In this document: positions 1 through 7,839 of the stretch, piece after piece
Numbering within the stretch: the first letter of the stretch is position 1
Layout of the letters: each line of letters starts with the position of its first letter
Assembly (NCBI RefSeq): GCF_009765735.1
Contig: NZ_LMUW01000048.1
Coordinates: 1-64,000, forward strand
Reading direction: 5' to 3'
DNA length: 64,000 nucleotides
Origin: Xenophilus sp. L33
GTDB taxonomy: Bacteria > Pseudomonadota > Gammaproteobacteria > Burkholderiales > Burkholderiaceae_C
Translations under genes and position numbers: made by a program
Notes under the pieces: generated by a model
The model's input: the letters and a program-made list of their open reading frames with translations, nothing else
Databases searched by the model: none
Told to the model about the DNA's origin: nothing

Positions 1-2
1 CG

Positions 3-824
3 GCCGCGCCGCCGCAAGTCGAGCCCGGCGCACCGGCGCCGGTCGCCGATCCGCCGCCCGGCGCGGTCGCGATCGGCAAGCTGCACGCGCGCCGGCTGCG
101 CGAGATCCATCGCTCGGCCGGCTGGCCCTGCTGCGATGCGCTCGAGGTCGACCTGCTCGCCGCGGGCCTGCTGGAGCGGGTCCGATCGGCCTTCGGCCAC
201 GAGACCCTGCGCCTGACCGACGCCGGCATCGCCTGCCTGGCCGGCGCGCTGGCGGTCAACCGGAGCGCGTTGTCGAAGCACGAAGCGCTGGTCGAGCAGG
301 TGGCCCGCGAGATGACCCGCAACGGCCGCCTGGCCTGGCGCGGCCTCAGCCTGCGCGCCCGGCTTCCCGCCATCGACGAGACGGACAAGCCGCGCTGGTG
401 CATCGCCCGGCCCGACGTCTTCTCGATCCGCAACACCAGCGTCGAGGCATACGCGCAGCCGATCGTCCACGAAGTCAAGGTGCACCGCGCCGACCTGCTG
501 AGCGACCTGCGCAAGCCCGACAAGCGCGCCGCCTACCTCGACCTCGGCGGCGAGTGCTGGTACGTGCTGGGCTGCGACGCCAAGGACAGGCCGATCGCCG
601 AGCCGGACGAGATCCCGATGGAATGCGGCGTGCTGGTGGCGCGCCAGGGGCGACTGGTCGTCGCTCGCGCGGCGGTGCATCGCGCCTTGCCGCGGATGCC
701 GTTCTCGGTGTGGATGGCGCTGGCGAAGGCGCAGCCCGTTGCGGGGCTGGACGAGGGGATGCAGGGGATGCTGGGGGAGAACGAGGCTGCCGGTCTGCTT
801 CAGGAAAGTGTTTCGGGGCACTGA
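3..824 (+). CDS. PD-(D/E)XK nuclease-like (MmcB-like) protein, 5' partial
   Basis: The reading frame is open from the first bases of the window, so the true start lies upstream; a TTG at 270 is unlikely to be the start. The visible N-terminal part is Pro/Ala-rich and then resembles a winged helix (about residues 25-85, with LRLTDAGIACL). The C-terminal half carries RPDVF followed by HEVKVHRADLL, which fits the D...ExK metal site of the PD-(D/E)XK fold and resembles MmcB-type DNA repair proteins. A role on DNA is inferred from the fold only. The end (LLQESVSGH) is poorly conserved-looking. Partners upstream are outside the window. Confidence 0.7.
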   Translation, partial: AAPPQVEPGAPAPVADPPPGAVAIGKLHARRLREIHRSAGWPCCDALEVDLLAAGLLERVRSAFGHETLRLTDAGIACLAGALAVNRSALSKHEALVEQVAREMTRNGRLAWRGLSLRARLPAIDETDKPRWCIARPDVFSIRNTSVEAYAQPIVHEVKVHRADLLSDLRKPDKRAAYLDLGGECWYVLGCDAKDRPIAEPDEIPMECGVLVARQGRLVVARAAVHRALPRMPFSVWMALAKAQPVAGLDEGMQGMLGENEAAGLLQESVSGH

Positions 825-964
825 AGGAGACAACGTGCCCGAAGGCGTGCCTGGACACCCCCGACCTCCCTCGCCACAATCCGACCCAGCCAATTTCGGA
901 CCCATCGCAGGCGCCCTCAGCGGCCGTCGGCGGTCCGCCAGACAAAGACACGAGAAGGCCGCCC

Positions 965-1435
965 ATGCATCGCGCACCAACCGCCGTCTGGATCGCCACG
1001 CTGGCCGCCGCCCTGGCCTGGAGCGCGCAGGCCCAGGCACAACTGGTGTTCATCGCCCGCCACGCCATCGGCCGGGTCCAACAGATGTCCCAGCAGCAGC
1101 AGGAATCGCCGAGCCAACAAGGAAACGGCGGCCTGGCCTACGACACCGCCGCCGTCATGGTCGAGGTGCCCGCGGACAAGGTCTACGCCGTCGCGTTGCG
1201 CAACCTCGGCGCGCAGCCGCAGTTGCGCATCACCAGCCAGGATCCGCAAAGCCGCGACATCCAGTTCACCAACGGCACCCAGATCGCCGGCATGCAGGTC
1301 AACCCGATGTCGCAGAAGCTGTCGCAGATCCTCATCACCGCCGCGCATTCGGGCAACGAGAACGTCTCAGCGGTCATCTTCGACCGCATCCTGGCGCTGT
1401 GCTCGGAGATGAAGGTGAAGTGTTCGAAGGAATGA
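965..1435 (+). CDS. Secreted hypothetical protein
   Basis: The 156-residue product opens with a clear Sec signal peptide: MHR, a hydrophobic stretch, then AQAQA before QLVFI. The mature part has a Gln/Ser-rich linker (QMSQQQQESPSQQ) and then an alpha/beta region of about 100 residues. That region contains VEVPADKVYAVALRNL and two late cysteines (CSEMKVKC) that could form a disulfide in the periplasm. I do not recognise the family. ATG 965 is chosen because the signal peptide begins there. It stands alone between the nuclease-like gene and a tRNA on the other strand. Confidence 0.7.
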   Translation: MHRAPTAVWIATLAAALAWSAQAQAQLVFIARHAIGRVQQMSQQQQESPSQQGNGGLAYDTAAVMVEVPADKVYAVALRNLGAQPQLRITSQDPQSRDIQFTNGTQIAGMQVNPMSQKLSQILITAAHSGNENVSAVIFDRILALCSEMKVKCSKE

Positions 1436-1560
1436 GCAGGCGTCCGCGGAGCGCGTGAAGCGACAGCCGCAATCGCGGCCCGGCGGCCGCCGGCTCTTGC
1501 GAGCCGGGCTGGAAGGCGTCAGGCGGGCGGCTTGTCGCGGTTGTGAAAGGCTTGGGGGAG

Positions 1561-1634
1561 TGGAGCGGGTGAAGGGAATCGAACCCTCGTATGAAGCTTG
1601 GGAAGCTGCCGTTCTGCCATTGAACTACACCCGC
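1561..1634 (-). tRNA. tRNA-Gly(CCC)
   Basis: On the minus strand the sequence folds as a 74-nt tRNA with a 7-bp acceptor beginning GCGGGTG. The D arm is GTTC/GAAC, the anticodon loop TTCCCAA gives anticodon CCC, and the T arm contains GGTTCGATTCC. Discriminator T and CCA are encoded (1561-1564 on the plus strand read TGGA). It closely resembles the glyU-type tRNA of enterobacteria, which reads GGG codons. The gene is flanked by unrelated protein genes. Confidence 0.95.
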
Positions 1635-1649
1635 GTTCTGCAGTGCCCA

Positions 1650-1655
1650 AGTATA
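1650..1655 (-). promoter_or_regulatory. Probable -10 element of the tRNA-Gly promoter
   Basis: The minus strand reads TATACT here, with its 3' end 15 nt upstream of the tRNA 5' end. The expected -35 position has no good match to TTGACA, so only the -10 is supported. Confidence 0.5.
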
Positions 1656-1877
1656 GGGACGTTCAAACCGTCCAGCGTTCGGGCAAGCGAACAGATGTCG
1701 CGCGACGCCGGATCACCTCGGCGGCACGCCCACGGCCAAGGACGCCAGCGCCGTCGAGGACGAGATGAGCAAGTCCGACACCCCGCCGGGTCTGCGCTTG
1801 CACGCATTGATCGACGAGGAGTCATCGCACGCGCGTCTGACCCGTGCACCGACCCTCGAAACTCGCTTTGGATTTAG

Positions 1878-2657
1878 TCACGGCCGCCATCGGTAAGTCA
1901 CGCCCACGAGCAATTGCCGCACCGAGCTCGCGCGGTTCTGGCCTTGCAGCAGTCCAGCGTCGAGCTCCAGCGCGGGTGAAGCTTTGTAGATCACACCCAC
2001 CACTTTCGTGTTCTTCCACGACAGCTGATACGGATCCTCATCCGGATCGAGCCCGGCATCGAGGCAAAGGGTCCATCTGTCGTTCAAGGCATACAGGACT
2101 GCGGCCGACACGCGAGCGATGTTGGCGTGCGCGCTCGGAATGCCGGGGTCGGTCGAGTAGCCCAGGTTCGCCTGCACGGTCCAGGGCTGCAGATCGGCTT
2201 CGGCGACGAACAGCGCGTGTGCGGATGTTTTCGCCTGGCCCATGCCGTCGGCGCCGGAGGGCACGAGCAGCCCCGCTCGAACCGCCATCGAAAAAGGCGG
2301 CGCATCGAGAAAGCGCCACTTGAGATCCATGCCGGTATCGCCGAAGCGGCGTTCGCTGGAGTCCGGGCCATGGAGTGCCGACCAGGAAGGCTGGACGATC
2401 AGGTCGAGGTTCTCGAAAGCGCCGTAGGACAACTGAGGTTGAAGCGTCACTGCCCGGGCGTCGCCTTCCCGGGATTGCTCCAGGCCGATCTCCAACTCCG
2501 CGTTGCCGGCTTCCTGGGTGCCGGTGTCCTCGCTGATCAGCAGATGCGCTGCGACCGCACTTTTGAGCATGAACAGCGAGGTCGATGCGGTCCAGGCTGC
2601 CACCTTGCGGCACCAATGCAGCGCTGGAAGATCGTTTTGGGTTGTCGGCCGACTCAT
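1878..2657 (-). CDS. Putative outer-membrane beta-barrel protein (MetA-pathway/transporter-like)
   Basis: The product is about 259 residues from ATG 2657; in-frame GTG 2738 and ATG 2699 are also possible starts. After a hydrophobic export segment near residues 20-40 it shows alternating hydrophobic and polar short strands. The last strand ends in an aromatic/basic residue (VGVTYRWRP), the usual signature of a beta-barrel C-terminus. The pattern (ELEIGLEQ, LQPQLSYG, LDLIVQPSW, LDAGLD) matches proteins annotated as 'putative MetA-pathway of phenol degradation' barrels. Substrate is unknown. A second barrel of similar style lies at 4018-4809. It is divergent from a small membrane protein gene. 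Confidence 0.65.
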   Translation of the reverse strand: MSRPTTQNDLPALHWCRKVAAWTASTSLFMLKSAVAAHLLISEDTGTQEAGNAELEIGLEQSREGDARAVTLQPQLSYGAFENLDLIVQPSWSALHGPDSSERRFGDTGMDLKWRFLDAPPFSMAVRAGLLVPSGADGMGQAKTSAHALFVAEADLQPWTVQANLGYSTDPGIPSAHANIARVSAAVLYALNDRWTLCLDAGLDPDEDPYQLSWKNTKVVGVIYKASPALELDAGLLQGQNRASSVRQLLVGVTYRWRP

Positions 2658-2741
2658 CGACGGGGCAGGATAGTCGTCGTGTGTGACGGTCCCGCGCATC
2701 GAAAGGGCTAAAGGTCGTGAAATTGCTGCCGATAACACCCT

Positions 2742-2906
2742 ATGTCCGAACTTCAGACCAGCAGCGACGAAGACACGACGGTCACCGCGTTCTTCGGCCC
2801 GGTACGCCTCGACGAGGGCGCCGGACGATGGCGCGCCAAATGGGCCGCGGCGACGCTTTTCGGTGTGGTGGTGCTTCTGACGGTCGTGATATTGAGCGCG
2901 TGGTAA
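2742..2906 (+). CDS. Small single-pass membrane protein
   Basis: A 54-codon frame starts at ATG 2742 and encodes an acidic N-terminus (SDEDTTVTAFFG), a basic hinge (RWRAKW) and one strong transmembrane helix ending ILSAW. The codon use is GC3-rich like neighbouring genes. No Shine-Dalgarno is visible. The topology (cytoplasmic acidic head, C-terminal anchor) is inferred. No family is recognised, and it could be a chance frame. Confidence 0.4.
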   Translation: MSELQTSSDEDTTVTAFFGPVRLDEGAGRWRAKWAAATLFGVVVLLTVVILSAW

Positions 2907-3009
2907 CCAAACGGCTGATCTCGGCCCTTGGAAGGCGCTACCGCGAAGACGCTCGCACGACCCCGGTACCTGGCCGGCAAGGCGAAGCCTCCGGTCGACA
3001 CCGCGCCAG

Positions 3010-3219
3010 TCATGGCAGCGGTCGGGGCTCGAAGAGGCGCGAGATGCCTTGCGCGACCATTCCGTACTGCGCGTTCAGGGGACTTTCCTGGGTTGTCGTC
3101 CATCCGTCCCTGGGAAAGGGCCAGTTGGCGTTGCTCGGCGGCTGGGCCTGGGCGCCCGCGGCCAGCATCCAGGCGGTCGCGGTGGTGGCGATGATTCGTC
3201 GGACTGTCGAACGATTCAT
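3010..3219 (-). CDS. Small secreted hypothetical protein
   Basis: The 69-residue product has a convincing signal peptide (MNRSTVRRI, hydrophobic core, AGAQA before QPPS), leaving a mature peptide of about 43 residues with several Pro, Trp and Phe (NANWPFPRDGW). It has no cysteines. ATG 3219 gives the signal peptide directly. I do not recognise the family. The genes around it are also small exported proteins, but spacing gives no sign of an operon. Confidence 0.55.
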   Translation of the reverse strand: MNRSTVRRIIATTATAWMLAAGAQAQPPSNANWPFPRDGWTTTQESPLNAQYGMVAQGISRLFEPRPLP

Positions 3220-3408
3220 GGGAAGCCTCGAGGTCTGCGGCGTGGAGGGACAAGCGCAAGGCTAGCCAGCGCGCCGCTGCCTTGCACGAAGCCGGATCCA
3301 GACCCATGGCAGGTGCGGGGCCTGTCATCGTGGTGCCATGCGTTGGTTGCTTCGCCGGCTCACGAGCAGCAGAATGAAATCTCCTGCTCCGGATTCGTGA
3401 GGTTTGCC

Positions 3409-3831
3409 ATGCGCCGTTCATTCCTGCTGCTCGCCGCCGCCGCCGCCACTCTCGCTCCCTGGGCCGCATCCGCTCAGCAAGCAACCGCGGTTGCGCATGT
3501 CGTCGTCCAGGTCAGCGAAAGCGACCCTGCGCGCTGGAATTTGGCACTCACCAACGTTCGCAACATGCAGGACGACATGGGCGCCGACAAGGTCGCCATC
3601 GAGATCGTCGCCTATGGCCCCGGAATCGGCATGCTGAAGCGCGATGCGGAGACGAGCGCGCGCATCAGCGACCTGGTCAAGCGCGGTGTCGTCGTTCAGG
3701 CCTGCCAGAACACCATGCGCAATCAGAAACTGGAGCGCGCGGACATGAACCAGGACGTCGGATATGTACCGGCCGGCGTGGTCGAGATCGTCAAACGGCA
3801 GCAGGAGGGCTGGGCTTATCTGCGGCCGTGA
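3409..3831 (+). CDS. Periplasmic DsrE-family-like protein
   Basis: The 140-residue product starts with a signal peptide (MRRSFLLLAAAAATL...ASAQQ). The mature part reads HVVVQVSESDPARWNLAL, then an alternating beta/alpha pattern (VAIEIVAYGPGIGML) and a single conserved-looking cysteine in VVVQACQNTMR. This is the layout of the exported DsrE/DsrF-like family (intracellular relatives carry sulfur on that Cys). A sulfur-relay or redox role is plausible but not shown. ATG 3409 is chosen because it begins the signal peptide. It is monocistronic by context. Confidence 0.7.
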   Translation: MRRSFLLLAAAAATLAPWAASAQQATAVAHVVVQVSESDPARWNLALTNVRNMQDDMGADKVAIEIVAYGPGIGMLKRDAETSARISDLVKRGVVVQACQNTMRNQKLERADMNQDVGYVPAGVVEIVKRQQEGWAYLRP

Positions 3832-4017
3832 GAGGGCAATCGATCTGTCATGGAACGGCGCACGGGCCGGAACCGATCAAGTAAGGTTCTACGCGTCCAG
3901 GGCAGCGTCCTCGCGATCAGGACGGAGCCCGACAAGGGGCCGATCGACGGGCGCCCCTGCATCGGGATTCTCGTCTTCGAAAAGCTTCGATAGGCGAACC
4001 CCCGAGGGTCGCGCACA

Positions 4018-4809
4018 TCACCAGAGCCGCGCCAGCGGCAGCACCACACCGATGGATAGCAGATTCGCCGCCGGCCGCGGTCGGAAGGCTCGAGCGACGC
4101 CGAAGTCGAAGGTCAGGATCTTGCTGGGGCTGAATGTCAGTGCCGTCAGAAGCTGGACGCCGTTGTCTGCGCCGGCCTGGTGAGTCCCCGAGAGTTCTCC
4201 GAGGATCGCCCAGCGCTCGGACAGAGAAACTGTGAAAGCGCTGGCCCCGCCGAATTGAGTGCGAGAGCTGCCGGGATCGACGAAGCCGAGTTGAGTTGCG
4301 TTGAGATTCGCATCCATGTGCACCGGACCGAAGTCGGCGCTGTAGATCGTGTTCACTTCGTAGTCCGCCCGGCCGGTTCCGATGGTCTCCTTCGCAGTGG
4401 GTATCTTGGCGGTCAACTCCATGCCGAACGCATTCGCACTGTTCACGATCCAGGCGCGCTTGAGCGTGATGCTCGTGTCGCCCACGCCGTTGAATCTGCC
4501 GACTTCCCCGCCAGTCCAGACGTAGCCGTCTCCGCCGATGAGCAAGCCCCAGTCCTGGTTGAAGGCGAGCTTGAGCAGATAGGGCAGCGTGTTCCGTCGC
4601 GACTCGCCATCGTTCGCAGCCAAGCCGCCGAGTTCGAACTCCAGTTGACCCGGGTAGGGCAGCTGCGCCGGAGTCGAGACGGAGGGGCGGTAGGGCGTGA
4701 TGGGTTGGAAGCCGGAATCGTCAGCGCGGGCCGCGAGACTCGCTGTCGCAGACAGCGCGCACACAAGGGCTTGTGCACGCCGGCGAGGGCGCATGACGGG
4801 AGTTTTCAT
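4018..4809 (-). CDS. Putative outer-membrane transporter-type beta-barrel
   Basis: From ATG 4809 the product is 263 residues, with a basic n-region and hydrophobic signal (MKTPVMRPRRR...SLAARADD). The remainder alternates short strands typical of barrels (LEFELGGLA, WGLLIGGDGYVW, VNTIYSADFG, LTFDFGVARAF) and ends in an aromatic residue (LPLARLW), a usual C-terminal sorting signal. It resembles the same broad transporter/MetA-like barrel group as the gene at 1878-2657, but the two do not look like recent duplicates. An in-frame ATG at 4851 would add 14 non-signal-like residues. Confidence 0.6.
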   Translation of the reverse strand: MKTPVMRPRRRAQALVCALSATASLAARADDSGFQPITPYRPSVSTPAQLPYPGQLEFELGGLAANDGESRRNTLPYLLKLAFNQDWGLLIGGDGYVWTGGEVGRFNGVGDTSITLKRAWIVNSANAFGMELTAKIPTAKETIGTGRADYEVNTIYSADFGPVHMDANLNATQLGFVDPGSSRTQFGGASAFTVSLSERWAILGELSGTHQAGADNGVQLLTALTFSPSKILTFDFGVARAFRPRPAANLLSIGVVLPLARLW

Positions 4810-4924
4810 CCGAGTGGGCGGTGGGCGCTGCGAGCGGCCATTCGTTGGCATGGTGCCTCGACGGTAGCAGACGAGGGTGCCCTTTCCCGGCCCTCCGGGC
4901 GTCGTCGGACTCGATCCGGTCCGT

Positions 4925-5251
4925 TCAGCGATCCGACCGCTCGACGACGACCTCGCTCACCTGGAGGACCGGCGCGATGTCGGTGTAGTTGGCGATGTCG
5001 CCCATGATCTCGGCGCCGTGCGTGTGCATGGCGGCCTGGAAGCCTTCGGCGGAATCGCAGATGAACGCGCACATCGCCACGAAGGCGGGCGGTGCACCGG
5101 GCACTCCGCCGGCCAGGCCTTTTTCGACGGTGTAGTAGGCGCAGGCGCTGCCCAGCCTCGCCTTCACCATCGGCATGTGCCGGTCGCTGTAATAGGCGTG
5201 GTCGAAGCGCGCGCCTTCGGTGAACGGATACATCACGTTGACCTTGATCAT
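4925..5251 (-). CDS. EthD family protein
   Basis: The 108-residue product begins MIKVNVMYPFTEGARFDHAYY and contains HMPMVKARLG, the hallmark of the EthD ferredoxin-like alpha+beta fold. EthD was named from an ethyl tert-butyl ether degradation cluster; members are small dimeric proteins, often linked to oxidoreductive catabolism, with unclear chemistry. ATG 5251 is chosen because the fold starts there. It follows a DUF1330 gene of the same fold class on the same strand, 37 nt upstream, so the two may be co-transcribed. Confidence 0.8.
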   Translation of the reverse strand: MIKVNVMYPFTEGARFDHAYYSDRHMPMVKARLGSACAYYTVEKGLAGGVPGAPPAFVAMCAFICDSAEGFQAAMHTHGAEIMGDIANYTDIAPVLQVSEVVVERSDR

Positions 5252-5288
5252 TCGAGTCTCCTTGCTTTGCAATGCAACGTTGGATGGA

Positions 5289-5576
5289 TCAGCAGCCGTC
5301 GACGGCCACGAGACGGTCGACAGCAGCCGGCTGGCGCAGCGCCAGCAAGGGTGCGTATTCCGGTGAGGCGAACCAGTCCCGAATATGCTGCATCGAAGGA
5401 AATTCGATCAACACCATGCGGCTCGGCGTCCAGTCTCCTTCGAGCACCTCGACGTCGCCGCCGCGGACGATGAACTTGCCTTGGAATTTCTGAACCAGCG
5501 GCAACACCTGCGCCTTGTACCGGTCGTACGTCGCGTGATCGTGGATCTCGGTTTGAGCGATCAGGTAAGCGGCCAT
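5289..5576 (-). CDS. DUF1330 family protein
   Basis: From ATG 5576 the product is 95 residues: MAAYLIAQTEIHDHATYDRY at the start, then VRGGDVEVLEGDW and LIEFPSMQHIRDWFASPEY. These are the standard blocks of DUF1330, a dimeric alpha-beta barrel family of unknown function. A good ribosome site (GAGGAG on the minus strand, about 8 nt upstream) supports this start over an upstream in-frame ATG at 5624. It is probably the first gene of a two-gene unit with the EthD-like gene downstream. Confidence 0.82.
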   Translation of the reverse strand: MAAYLIAQTEIHDHATYDRYKAQVLPLVQKFQGKFIVRGGDVEVLEGDWTPSRMVLIEFPSMQHIRDWFASPEYAPLLALRQPAAVDRLVAVDGC

Positions 5577-5709
5577 GGGCAATTCTCCTCGTGTCGGGAG
5601 TCGGAATTCAAGTGGACTCCTCACTGTCGCCGTTCGCTCGAAGCCTTGTCCTTAATTTTTCCTAATTCGCAGGCGCAAGCTCATCGGCGCATGGTCAAGC
5701 CTCCATGGG

Positions 5710-5982
5710 CTATCCGTAGTGCCCGCTTCCCACCGAACAGAACCACACCTGCGCAAACCATTGCTCGCCCTCGCGCTCGATGCCACTGAAGCTGATCGTG
5801 TCGCTGAAGCACGCCTTAATGACCGGGCGGTAGAGGATGCCGTAGGGCGGCGGCATGTTTCCGGGCGAACTGAGGCAGAGGTAGAGCACGCCGCGTTCGA
5901 GCTGGAGCATGCCGCGGGTCCACTCCTGGCCGTGGAAGTCCTTGTCGGACAGTTCGATCCCGCCGCGAAGTCTACGTTTCAT
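5710..5982 (-). CDS. Hypothetical protein behind a LexA-like box
   Basis: The 90-residue product (94 if ATG 5994 is used) has no signal peptide or transmembrane segment. It carries a basic start (MKRRLRGG), several cysteines and aromatic residues, and short strand-like blocks such as VLYLCLSSPG and GEQWFAQVWFC. No family is recognised. Its main interest is the 20-bp dyad 24 nt upstream of ATG 5982, which has the outer arms of an SOS box and would place the gene under LexA control. Confidence 0.55.
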   Translation of the reverse strand: MKRRLRGGIELSDKDFHGQEWTRGMLQLERGVLYLCLSSPGNMPPPYGILYRPVIKACFSDTISFSGIEREGEQWFAQVWFCSVGSGHYG

Positions 5983-6005
5983 CCTGACGCGCATGCGAGG
6001 CAGTT

Positions 6006-6025
6006 TACTGGATGAATATCCAGTA
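6006..6025 (-). promoter_or_regulatory. LexA (SOS) box-like palindrome
   Basis: The 20 bp read TACTG, ten bases (GATGAATATC), then CAGTA. Both 5-bp arms match the enterobacterial LexA consensus TACTG-(TA)5-CAGTA, and the arms extend to an 8-bp perfect stem (TACTGGAT/ATCCAGTA). The central bases carry G and C where T and A are usual, which would weaken a LexA site. It sits just upstream of the minus-strand gene 5710-5982 and 116 bp before the plus-strand arsR-like gene. A TetR-type operator is the alternative. Confidence 0.5.
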
Positions 6026-6104
6026 TTTTCCGGACCCTCTCTTGGCGCCCCTCCGGCGCGCGTCGTCGTCTTCGCCTGTCACATCAACATCGCCAGTCAG
6101 GGCC

Positions 6105-6133
6105 TTGCCAGCGCCCGCAGCGCACGGTAAAGT
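6105..6133 (+). promoter_or_regulatory. Sigma70-like promoter of the ArsR-type gene
   Basis: TTGCCA (6105-6110) and TAAAGT (6128-6133) are separated by exactly 17 bp. The predicted start of transcription falls at or next to the ATG at 6141, so the message would be leaderless or nearly so. Confidence 0.5.
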
Positions 6134-6149
6134 TAGCCAAATGGATAAC
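6132..6149. promoter_or_regulatory. Candidate ArsR-type operator
   Basis: An imperfect inverted repeat GTTAGCC-N4-GGATAAC (one mismatch) overlaps the end of the -10 element and the start codon of the regulator gene. This is where an autorepressor of the ArsR family would be expected to bind. Confidence 0.4.
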
Positions 6150-6485
6150 AATGCAGCAGCGCTGAGCGCGATCTTCCATGCGCTCGCGGACCCCACGCGC
6201 ATGGCTGTCGTCCAGCGCCTCGGCAAGGGCTCCGCCACCGTCAGCGAGTTGGCCGAGCCCTTCGACATGGCGTTGCCGTCCTTCATGAAGCACATGGGTG
6301 TGCTGGAAGAGTCGGGCCTCGTTCGTTCGATGAAGAGCGGGCGCGTCCGAACGTGCACCTTGGAACACAAGAAGCTTGCGATCGCGGAACGCTGGTTCGG
6401 AAAGCAACGCGCGGCCTGGAAGAGCAGGTACGAAAACCTCGACGACCTTTTGACAACCCTCAACGGAGAAGACCATGAAAGCTGA
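6141..6485 (+). CDS. ArsR-family transcriptional regulator
   Basis: The 114-residue product has the ArsR winged helix: AIFHALADPTRMAVVQRL, then VSELAEPFDMALPSFMKHMGVLEESGLV as the recognition region, and the wing MKSGRVRTCTL. It lacks the CxC-type metal site of the metal-sensing ArsR/SmtB members, and belongs instead to the branch commonly paired with SRPBCC proteins. The gene overlaps the downstream SRPBCC gene by 11 bp, so the two are translationally coupled. No ribosome site precedes ATG 6141, consistent with a leaderless message. It probably represses its own operon. Confidence 0.88.
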   Translation: MDNNAAALSAIFHALADPTRMAVVQRLGKGSATVSELAEPFDMALPSFMKHMGVLEESGLVRSMKSGRVRTCTLEHKKLAIAERWFGKQRAAWKSRYENLDDLLTTLNGEDHES

Positions 6486-6987
6486 ACTTCAATTCGATTT
6501 CCTCGTAGACAAGGAAAAGAGCACGCTCACCGTCCGGCGAGAGTTCGCGGCGAAGCGCCAACTCGTCTGGGACTGCCATACGAAGAGCGAGTTGCTGGAC
6601 CGTTGGTTCGCGCCGAAGCCTTTGACGACCAGGACCAGCCACATGGAATTCAAGGAAGGCGGCTACTGGCACTACGCCATGCTGATGCCTGACGGGCAGG
6701 CGTTCTGGAGCCGCCTGGACTACCAGACGATCGACCCGATCGATGGCTACACGGCGCTCGACGGCTTCTGCGACGAGGCCGGCATCGTCAATGCCGACAT
6801 GCCCAGGGCGACCTGGGACGTCGTCTTCACCGACGCGAGCGGGCACACGCTGGTGACGACGTCGATTCAGTACGACTCGCCCGACGATGTGGAGAAGGTC
6901 ATCGCCATGGGAATGAAGGAGGGCTTGGCCTCCACGCTCGAGCGGCTCGACGAACTGCTTGTCGTCCTGCATGACACGGGTCGGTGA
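6475..6987 (+). CDS. SRPBCC (AHSA1-like) domain protein
   Basis: The 170-residue product carries the AHSA1/SRPBCC pattern: LTVRREFAAKRQLVWDCHTKSELLDRWFAPKP, followed by MEFKEGGYWHYAM and a C-terminal helix GMKEGLASTLERLDEL. The fold encloses a hydrophobic ligand pocket; the ligand is unknown. Its start lies inside the end of the ArsR-type gene (11-bp overlap), a very common bacterial pairing in which the regulator controls the SRPBCC protein. No downstream partner is on the same strand. Confidence 0.88.
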   Translation: MKAELQFDFLVDKEKSTLTVRREFAAKRQLVWDCHTKSELLDRWFAPKPLTTRTSHMEFKEGGYWHYAMLMPDGQAFWSRLDYQTIDPIDGYTALDGFCDEAGIVNADMPRATWDVVFTDASGHTLVTTSIQYDSPDDVEKVIAMGMKEGLASTLERLDELLVVLHDTGR

Positions 6988-7037
6988 CCGCGGTCGGCCG
7001 GACGCCGAGTTGCCGCCGAACTACCTCGCGGCGAAGC

Positions 7038-7796
7038 CTACTTGGCGCCGTTCGCAGCGAAGGTCTCTTGCGCTTGCGCAGACTTCATGAACGCGACGAA
7101 AGCTTCGGCGGTATCGCGCTGCGGCGAGTTCGCCATGAGCACCGCGGTGTAGGAAAGCGTGGTCTGGAGATCGCCCGGCAGTGGGCCGAGAAGCTTGATG
7201 CCGGGCATGGTCGCGATGAGCGGAATCGTGCCCGCGACCAGATCGTTGCCGGTGCCTTTCAGCACCGGGTCGAAGATGCCGTTGGGTGTCGTGCGCACGA
7301 TCTTCGGCTTGAGCGCTTCGGCGATGCCCAGCCTTTCGAGCGTGCCCGCGAACGCCTGTCCGGACTTGACGCTGTTGAAGACCAGCAAGTCTGCGCCGAG
7401 CAGCGTGGCCTTGAATTTCCCGACCGTCGAGATGTCGTAGGTCGGCGCGTCCTTGCGATTGCCGAGGCCGACGCCGACGTGGGCAATGATCGGTCTGTCC
7501 CCGGCACTCACCTTGCCCGACTTCGTCAGTTCGTCCGCGAAATCCGGCTGCACGATGACGACGTCGGCTGCCTCGCCACTCTCGATTCTCTTCTTCACTT
7601 CGGGCGAGGGATCGAAGACCAGGTTGACCCGATCGTGTGTCTGCCGCCGATAGAGATCGACGACCTGCGTCAGCGCGGGCTCCAGCGGGCTGTCGCACAT
7701 GACCTTGATATCGGCCGCGCAAGCTGTCGTGGACAGCGCGCAGAGCGAGCCTGCCAGGCAGATGCTCAGGCTGATGCGTTTCGGTGATGCCTTCAT
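7038..7796 (-). CDS. ModA-like periplasmic substrate-binding protein
   Basis: The 252-residue product has a signal peptide (MKASPKRI...STTACAADIK), then the type-II binding-protein pattern of the molybdate/extracellular solute-binding group 11: IKVMCDSPLEPALTQVVDLY, VNLVFDPSPEVKKRIESGEAADVVI and a closing helix AEAFVAFMKSAQAQETF. No ABC permease or ATPase gene is adjacent. It lies 43 nt downstream of a membrane histidine kinase on the same strand, suggesting co-expression and perhaps ligand presentation to the kinase. True molybdate binding is uncertain; such proteins are often annotated only by fold. Confidence 0.8.
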   Translation of the reverse strand: MKASPKRISLSICLAGSLCALSTTACAADIKVMCDSPLEPALTQVVDLYRRQTHDRVNLVFDPSPEVKKRIESGEAADVVIVQPDFADELTKSGKVSAGDRPIIAHVGVGLGNRKDAPTYDISTVGKFKATLLGADLLVFNSVKSGQAFAGTLERLGIAEALKPKIVRTTPNGIFDPVLKGTGNDLVAGTIPLIATMPGIKLLGPLPGDLQTTLSYTAVLMANSPQRDTAEAFVAFMKSAQAQETFAANGAK

Positions 7797-7839
7797 CGCA
7801 GGACTCCTTCTCGCCGGTCCGACGACGGATCGTAGCGTT

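Noticed and set aside
1765-1896. Plus-strand frame starting ATG 1765 (MSKSDTPPGLRLHALIDEES), open for some distance upstream
   Set aside because: Codon use looks coding-like, but it has no ribosome site, is only 43 residues long and overlaps the end of the convergent barrel gene. It may be a gene remnant; not enough to annotate. The rest of 1656-1877 shows no gene.
3850-3993. 47-residue plus-strand frame MERRTGRNRSSKVLRVQ
   Set aside because: No ribosome site, no recognisable pattern, and a basic composition typical of chance frames in GC-rich DNA.
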